Shown: positions 57,800 through 64,000 of the stretch, one piece after another
How positions within the stretch are numbered: the first letter of the stretch is position 1
Layout of the letters: each line of letters begins with the position of its first letter
Source of the DNA: Mercenaria mercenaria
Taxonomy: Eukaryota; Mollusca; Bivalvia; Venerida; Veneridae
Assembly: GCF_021730395.1 (NCBI RefSeq)
Contig: NC_069367.1
Coordinates: 9,608,501-9,672,500 of the forward strand
DNA length: 64,000 nucleotides
Reading direction: 5' to 3'
Program-made: the position numbers and the translations under genes
Notes under the pieces: generated by a model
What the model was told of the DNA's origin: nothing
Seen by the model: the letters and a program-made list of their open reading frames with translations, nothing else
The model's database searches: none

Positions 57800-59165
57800 T
57801 ACGTGAAGAAAATCCACCCTAGTTGTGAACTATACACTGCGTGAAGTTACCTGCTCATGTTGTAAACTCCGTGAAAAAACCCGCTCCAGTTGTAAACAAT
57901 GTACTGCGTGAAGAAAACCCGCCCGAGTTTTAATCAATAAATTACGTGAAGTAAACCCGCCCGAGTTGTAAACAATATACTGCATGAAGTAAACCCGTTC
58001 AGGTTGTAAACAATAAACTGCGTGAAGTAAACCCGCCCAGGGGATAAACAATAAACTGCGGGAAGTAAACCATATACGGAGTTCTAAATAGTAAACTGCG
58101 TGAAGTAAACGCGCTCAAGTCATAACAATAATATGCGTGAAGTAAACCCGCTCATGGGTAAACTATAAACTGCTTGAAGTAAACCATCTCGAGTTGTAAA
58201 CAAAAAACTACGTAAAGAAAATCCGCCCGAGTTGTGAACTATACACTGCTTGAAGTAAATCTGCTCATGTTGTAAACAAAAAAAAGCGTGAATAAAACTC
58301 TCACCAGTTGTAAACAATAAACTGCGCGAAGTAAACCCGCCCGCGTTGTTAACAATACATTGCGTGAAGTAAACTCGTCCGAGTTGTAAACAATACACTG
58401 CGTGTGGTAAACCAGTTTAGGTTGTTAACGATAAACTGCATGAAAAAAACCCGCACGAGTTGTAAACAATACACTGCGTGAAGTAAACTCGTTTAGGTTT
58501 TAAACAATAAACTGCGTGAAGTAAACCCGCTCAGGGGATAAACAATAAACTGAAACTGCGTGAAGTAAACCATACCGAATTATAAACAGTAAAATGTGTT
58601 AAGTAAACGCTCTCAAGTTGTTAACAATAAACCGTGTGAAGTATACCCGCTCAGGGGGTAAACTATAAACTGCTTGGAGTAATTGCTCCCGCGTTGTTAA
58701 CAATACACTGCATGAAGTAAACCCGTTCAGGTTGTAAACAAGAAACTGCGTAAAGTAAACGCTCTCAAGTTGTTAACAATAAACTGCTTGAAGTAGAGCC
58801 ATCCGAACTGTTAACAACTGTTAACAATACATTACGTGAGGTAAACCCGCTCAGTGGGTAAACAATGAATTACGTGAAGTATTCATCCCACCCGAGTTGT
58901 AAACAGTAAACTGCGCAAAGTAAACGCGCTCAAGTTGTAAATAATAAACTACGTGAAGTAAACCCATCCGAGTTGTAATAATAAACTGCGTGAAGTAAAT
59001 CCGTTCAAATTATAAAAAATAAACTGGGCGAAGAAGCAAACCGATTTTTATGACAATTTAGTACGTGAAGCATACTTGCCCGAGTTTATGAAATAACAAA
59101 CTGCTTCGAGTATACCTGTCCGAATAATAAATTGCGTGAAGTAACCCTGTCCGGTTTATAAAACA
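57800..59165. repeat. ~38-bp satellite, about 35 units
   Basis: Unit GTGAAGTAAACCCGCCCGAG then TTGTAAACAATAAACTGC. Variants CTCAGG, CTCAAG and CCGAGT occur at the variable segment in a partly alternating order, so a higher-order pattern is possible. Minus-strand frames with VYCLQLERVYF-type repeats are by-products. Confidence 0.9.
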
Positions 59166-59945
59166 GGAAGCCGTCCATGAAAAGATAAGAAGGCTTTTGT
59201 TTTATCTAATGAGTGGTAGGCTTAATATTGCTGCACAAGTTGCCTTGTGATAACGCTGGTCCTTCAAAAACTAAGACGGCAGGTTATCAGCTGTACCATG
59301 TTAAATTGGCATGTTTACTTTATAGGAAGACAAAGTACAAATTATGTTTACACTGTCAATCATTCAAACGATTGAGAAAAACAAATTCAGTGCTTAAATA
59401 GGAACGTTATTTAAATTATCTTCATCCACTTTAAAGACATTTATACATTAAGACTTTAATACAAATGAATCTGAAGGGATTTCTTTCCACAGATGAACAT
59501 CAAACGTGCATGTAAACGGTTGTAGTTTATTACACACAAGAGAAAAAATATCAACATAAAACATTTTCTAATCGATTTGGCCTGAAAACCACACCTGATG
59601 ATGATATAACATACGTTATGTACTAGTTATACGACCGTACATAGTCCTATGCAAATTTATAAAAATGGTATTTTTACGGGATTTTTTTTGTTGTAAATTT
59701 TTATTCGACATACTTATCATATCTATTTAGACAAACCAATATACTTGCTATATACACTGACCCATACGTACCTTTAAAACTGTAAACAGGTGAAAGTTTC
59801 ATTGTTGTTTTACTGGGGTTGCGGAGGGGGTGGGGGGGGGGGGGGGGGGGGGAAAGAGAGAGTAGAGGCGTAAGTATAACACACGTACAATTCGCAATTT
59901 GTGACAAATTCGTACGATCTTTGTGCTATATTCGCTCGAATTCTT
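59166..59945. other. Non-coding; poly-G tract
   Basis: No gene recognised. A run of G interrupted once or twice lies at about 59823-59852, followed by GAAAGAGAGAG. Confidence 0.5.
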
Positions 59946-59949
59946 CACA

Positions 59950-60655
59950 CGTGTGAGGAATTATTATTCTATTATTATTATACTAGATTTATATAGCGCC
60001 CTTTTCATGATAAACACGTTCAAAGGCACTTTACATATAGCAAACGCAGCCACGCAGGGCGCGAAATTCATCCTCTACTAGTACAGACACAGAGCGATCT
60101 GACCAGAGGGACAGAGTGAGATAAAGCCACCAGAACAGACAGAGAGAACAGAGAGAGATACAGGCCTGCCCGGCTAACTTAGCCTAGCTCTTTGCGAATA
60201 GACAGTCTGGTTCTTTAACGTATCCGGTGTATAGCACCGATACATGAGAAGCCGTCTTTCCTGGGAAAAACCAGTACAAGCCCCTTAGTCAGGTGGGAGA
60301 CACTCAAGAGCATCTAAAAAATTTCCAGTTCCTGGACCGGGATTCGAGCCCCGGACCTCTACAAAACGACGGTGTCTACTTGTAGCAGTGAGCACAATGC
60401 CCAACTTTATAGTGCTGCCTCACTGGAATATCACGCCGTAGACACGTGGCATGATACCCCATCCAGTCACATCGTACTGGCACCGGGCTGACCAGTCCTA
60501 GCACTATCCTCTTAATGCTGAGCGCCAAGCGAGGAAGCTACTAGTACCATTTTTACGTCTTTGGTATGACGCGGCCGGGGATCGAACGCACGACCTCCCG
60601 CACTCAAAGCGGATGCTCTACCACTAGGCTACAAAGACTGAAGGCGGGTATGAAA
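59950..60655 (-). mobile_element. Composite tRNA-derived SINE with Meta-SINE-like core
   Basis: On the minus strand from 60640: GTAGCCTAGTGGTAGAGC (box A), GGTCGTGCGTTCGATCCCCG (box B), then a core with CTCGCTTGGCGCTCAGCATT, GTGCTAGGACTGGTCAGCCC, GGGGTATCATGCCACGTGTC and GAGGCAGCACTATAAAG, which I associate with the Meta-SINE superfamily of bivalves. A second box-B-like TCGAATCCCGG follows, then a unique middle, and the 3' end AAAAGGGCGCTATATAAATC with a TATAATAATAATAG tail near 59955. The tail is LINE-like and is shared with 61870-61962. Confidence 0.75.
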
Positions 60656-61865
60656 ATTAGAATAAAAAACGGTTATTACCAGACGTTGGCGTAACACCAT
60701 ATGTGACGTCCATAGAAATCTTTGATCTTAAGCATATTTAAGTACCCTTTATCAAAGAATAAAAAATTCCTTTATACAGTCAGTCTCAAATAAAATTAAC
60801 GAAAGCTAAAATATAATTTACCTGAACTAAAAAAGTACTCGCTGACTTATTCCGTCAAGCTCTAATCAAATTTCTTTTCATTAACTTTTAAAGCTGAAAC
60901 TGTGAATCAAATTCCTACTAATATTATTTTCTTCTTCACCTTAATAGAAAATAAATAATTCCGCAAATACTAATAAAATATGAATATGGCAACATCTGTA
61001 GACAGTTAACAATCAACTGAAGAGCTAAATCAATGGCATGGCTCATCTTTCCTACTTTTGGTAGATGAAAAAATGGCATGCGGATGAAGTTTCAATTGCT
61101 GTATACAAAAGGTATTGACAACTGCTGCAGAAAATAGATGAGAAAAGTACTCCGGCTTGTCATGCATTTTCAAAGAATGTCTTCACATGTAAATGTATTA
61201 TTGCATACTGCAGATGTACCTGAGACAGTTGATAATTACCTGCAAGACTATCCATGAACACAACTGTTCCAAAGAACAAAGCATTTATGTTTCAACCAGA
61301 GATTTCTTAGGACAAACAGAGAAGATCAGCTTAAAGTAGAAGTAAAAGCAATCCCAGTTAATGTCCTCAACAAGTTTGTCCTGATATCTGAGAGATACAT
61401 GTGAAGCTGTGAGACTTATATTTTGAGCAATTACCCGAGCGATTCTGATATTGTGTAAATTATCCTTAGACGTATCTTTAGACATTTTAGGCACTTTGGG
61501 TTTTCAGTTCCAAAGAAAAAAGTGATCATGAAAAGCTACTATAAATCCTAGGCTATGGAACTACTCATTGACAAATACATAAAAATGGAATCAAGCCCTC
61601 CTAGACTGTTTGAAATTTTTGACAACACTGTTTCTGTATAAATGTACTAGTTTCTAGAGTTATATGAGTTATATATGACTTGCATTTATTCAGCTGCGAT
61701 ACATTGATGCTTTTTTTTCTTCTTTATAAAACAGCGTACAGTATTTTAGCTTAGGGCCACTTAAATACTTTAAAATATTATGTATGTTTATCTTGTTTAA
61801 TCTATACGTTTTACATTCATGATTTTTGTTAATGTGGAATGCATTATTTTTTGTATGCGTATTTG
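60656..61865. other. Non-coding stretch, nothing assigned
   Basis: A minus-strand frame at 61285-61494 has no recognised family. AT-rich elsewhere. Confidence 0.35.
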
Positions 61866-61962
61866 TTTATATTTTTGCAATTTATTCTGTAAAGCACTTT
61901 TGAACGTGTACATGTGCACGAAAAGAGTGCTATATAAATGTGGTATAATAATAATAATAAAA
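61866..61962 (+). mobile_element. LINE/SINE 3' tail fragment
   Basis: TGTAAAGCACTTTTGAACGT, GTGCTATATAAATGTGG and TATAATAATAATAATAA are the plus-strand counterpart of the 3' end of the composite SINE. The upstream 250 bp may be old 3' UTR of the source LINE. Confidence 0.6.
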
Positions 61963-63142
61963 AATTTGTACTTCGTAGGAAGGATGCCATACCTTAAGTT
62001 GTCTGAAACGGTGGTCTTCTCCACCATTTTTGTATGAACAAGGTATGGCTCTTTAATTCAGTTCAAAATCTACGCACAGTACGTCTTAAAAGACGATTGT
62101 CCTTACAAGAAATTATTTATGCGCGTAATACTTAATAGTTGTTTTCTTTCTCAGATTTTTTTCGTGGCAAAATTTGTAACAAGGGAAATAAGTATTCCAA
62201 TACACGGATAAATAAAAAGCTGGGAAAGTAATTGTATGTTGTGTACCATAAATCAAAAATATTAAAGAATTATTATTTTAAGGGACCACCTGTAGTTAAT
62301 CTATTTGTGCAATATTGATTAGATACAGAGCAAAACCGTTTGGAAACCCTTATGAAATGTACTATTTCTCTCTGTTTTTGACCTGAGTTTACTTAATTAA
62401 GTATTGTCTGTTAATTTTCACAGTATTGTTTGTTTATTTTCTCTATATTACTGCATTTATCTAATTTATATCTTACTATCTATTCAGTATCAGCTTAATA
62501 ACAATATATGCTATTATTTTACACGGAAAAGTAAATAAATGTAAACCTATCTATTTTGGTGGCCATCTTGGACGCCATCTTGAATATCGGTATGCAGCTG
62601 CATCTATAATCTACAGTTCTTTACGAACATTTTGATATATAAGAACCTTTGTTTACAGGCGTAGACCTGTTACCTCCTTAAGGAGGCATTATATTGCCTA
62701 CCATTTGCACTACTACAAGTACTATTATCAGGAACACGAAACAACAATGATTTTTATAGTGGCATTTTTCTGCCAACCACATATACACTTACATATGTCG
62801 AAATTTTTCGTAAAAATATCATTCAGTTATTATCTGGCAAATGACAACTTTGGAAAGTGTGATCGTGTGATCGAATAGGTCACGATTTTTTGAGCTCTGT
62901 AATTTTATAGCTTTCTGTGTTAAAACTTCGGATCTAATTGTTAAAATTTATATGGAGTTTTAGAGAAACAGATGCTGTACACCATTCTTGTAAAACGATA
63001 GAGTAAAGACAAAGGATAAAACCGTAAAAAGTAGTTTTGTGGAAAACAAAGGATTTTCAATCAGGCGTAAGTGATTTTCGCTCAAGACACATAGCCGAAG
63101 GTCTATTGTGTTTTATTGTGGATATTAACTTTGAGAATAAAA
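61963..63142. other. Non-coding stretch before the terminal ORFs
   Basis: AT-rich. TTGGTGGCCATCTTGGACGC and GCCATCTTGA form a short repeat at 62557-62585. It may hold the promoter or 5' UTR of the ORFs that follow; no clear TATA box was found. Confidence 0.35.
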
Positions 63143-63631
63143 ATGGACGTTTCACCTTGTGAAGAAAGAATAGGTGAGCTAGAACCTGTATCTTTGGATG
63201 AGAATACTGATGTAAAAGTCCCAGTAAATACTAACTGTTATTCCCAACAAGCTGTCCAAACAGAGGTAGTTCCGTCTGACAATATGGTTGTAGATTTGTC
63301 TCAGCAGCCAAACGACAATAGTGACCATATATGTAACAATGACTTAATAGAATACAATCAACTTATTCAGTTGTACCGGGATTATCCAAAAGAAATGTTT
63401 GTTCAGAGGCTCATACGGACTTACGCTTCGAGTGAGCCTGACATAGAACGTGTTCGTGCCCAGTATTTCGAGATGATTAAGCAAGAAAACGACAATTTCT
63501 CATATGATTTACAAGTAGAACTGAAACGAAAGGTGTTTACTCGAAAAGGGGACCCTGTTATTGTTAAGTTAGCTGCTGACATATATAACATCATCGCTGT
63601 TGCAGAAGGTCAATGTGAGGGAATACTATGA
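63143..63631 (+). CDS. Unassigned ORF 1 (acidic N-terminus, helical C-terminus)
   Basis: Start chosen at ATG 63143 (AAAATGG context); an upstream in-frame ATG at 63116 is possible. 162 residues. The N-terminal 70 residues are acidic and Asn/Gln/Ser-rich, with QQAVQTEVV, which resembles TQT-type dynein-light-chain sites (inference). The remainder looks folded and helical: NQLIQLYRDYPKEMF, YASSEPDIERVRAQYFEMIK, VELKRKVFTRKGDPVIVKLA, DIYNIIAVAEGQ. Similar ORFs occur, as far as I recall, as first ORFs of mollusc repetitive elements, so this may be a mobile-element ORF rather than a host gene. Its stop lies in the same phase as the next ORF. Confidence 0.5.
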   Translation: MDVSPCEERIGELEPVSLDENTDVKVPVNTNCYSQQAVQTEVVPSDNMVVDLSQQPNDNSDHICNNDLIEYNQLIQLYRDYPKEMFVQRLIRTYASSEPDIERVRAQYFEMIKQENDNFSYDLQVELKRKVFTRKGDPVIVKLAADIYNIIAVAEGQCEGIL

Positions 63632-63634
63632 GAA

Positions 63635-64000
63635 ATGATAAGCACTTCCAAAAATCACAGGCCGTCCGTAGTAGTACCAAGTGTTGGGTTAGATAGACAA
63701 GTTCCATCTGATCGAATATCCGGACCCGGGACTTGCCACTGTGCCGGTGAACTAGCAGTTCTAAAGGACACCGTTTCTTCATTACAGACAGGATGTTTAC
63801 TGCTTAAACAGTCTCTTCACGCAAGCGATAATTTGAGGACTGAACAAATGAATTATGTTAAGTCTGTCCTCGGTAGTATTAAAGTGGACATACTTGAGTG
63901 TGATCAAAATATCCACAAGTGTATGCTGAACGCTGATGTATATATGAAAGAATGTGGAAGCCAAGTACAAAAACATATCCAAGCCATTGATAATCGCGTA
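63635..64000 (+). CDS. Unassigned ORF 2, coiled coil, runs off window
   Basis: ATG at 63635, in the same phase as the preceding ORF and one codon beyond its stop. 122 codons are open to the window end. The first 35 residues are Ser/Pro/Val-rich and end in GPGTCHCAGE. The rest has heptad-like spacing (ELAVLKDTVSSLQTGCLLL, EQMNYVKSVLGSIKVDIL, SQVQKHIQAIDNRV), predicting a coiled coil. A disordered segment followed by a coiled coil would suit an RNA-binding or oligomerising element protein (inference). Whether it is translated on its own cannot be told from this sequence. Confidence 0.45.
   Translation, partial: MISTSKNHRPSVVVPSVGLDRQVPSDRISGPGTCHCAGELAVLKDTVSSLQTGCLLLKQSLHASDNLRTEQMNYVKSVLGSIKVDILECDQNIHKCMLNADVYMKECGSQVQKHIQAIDNRV

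Noticed and set aside
57800-59165. CRISPR-like array
   Set aside because: Repeats and intervening segments both vary and units are contiguous at 38 bp; the DNA is eukaryotic and no cas-like gene is present.
60570-60650. tRNA gene on the minus strand
   Set aside because: Box A and box B are present, but there is no paired acceptor stem and the sequence runs directly into a SINE core.

Overview
The window looks like nuclear DNA from a bivalve mollusc, probably a venerid-type clam (inference). It is AT-rich, its genes are split by GT-AG introns, and it is crowded with short foldback transposons, tRNA-derived SINEs, CR1-like LINE fragments and transposon-like blocks carrying about 150-bp tandem units, a mixture typical of bivalves. 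No prokaryotic features, CRISPR arrays, rRNA or genuine tRNA genes were seen.

Region 1-27 kb is mostly repeats. The only well-supported host exon is a minus-strand first coding exon of a PP2A B'' regulatory subunit (PPP2R3-like, 10274-10609). Everything from 1 to 10.27 kb is probably its first intron or flank. From 11 to 21.7 kb transposons are nested in one another: a TIR element inside a palindromic MITE, two elements with CAGGG ends and 5-bp target duplications, and a 2.6-kb inverted-repeat bracket holding another TIR element and a CR1-like LINE tail. A second, antisense LINE remnant lies at 23.7-24.5 kb.

Region 27.3-51 kb holds a tandem cluster of three SLC16 (monocarboxylate transporter-like) genes on the plus strand. 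Gene A (27633-31792) and gene B (33733-38530) have five coding exons with the same phases. Copy C (48220-50983) keeps exons 3-5 only. Sequence similarity between B and C extends into introns and 3' flank, so C looks like a later segmental duplicate of B that lacks the 5' part. All copies lack an arginine that is functionally important in MCT1.

Between B and C lies a minus-strand Ser/Gly-repeat gene or pseudogene (40382-41583). Its repeat domain is 21 near-identical 30-bp units, followed by an acidic segment and a C-terminal domain with an NCKHFAK box; several small frame disruptions separate these parts. This gene is the least expected item in the window.

Region 51-64 kb contains a CR1-like LINE 5' portion on the minus strand (2A-like NPGP motif, PHD finger, endonuclease), a 150-bp-unit repeat block ending in a perfect 309-bp tandem duplication, a 38-bp satellite, a composite SINE with a Meta-SINE-like core, and at the right edge two consecutive unassigned ORFs that run off the window.
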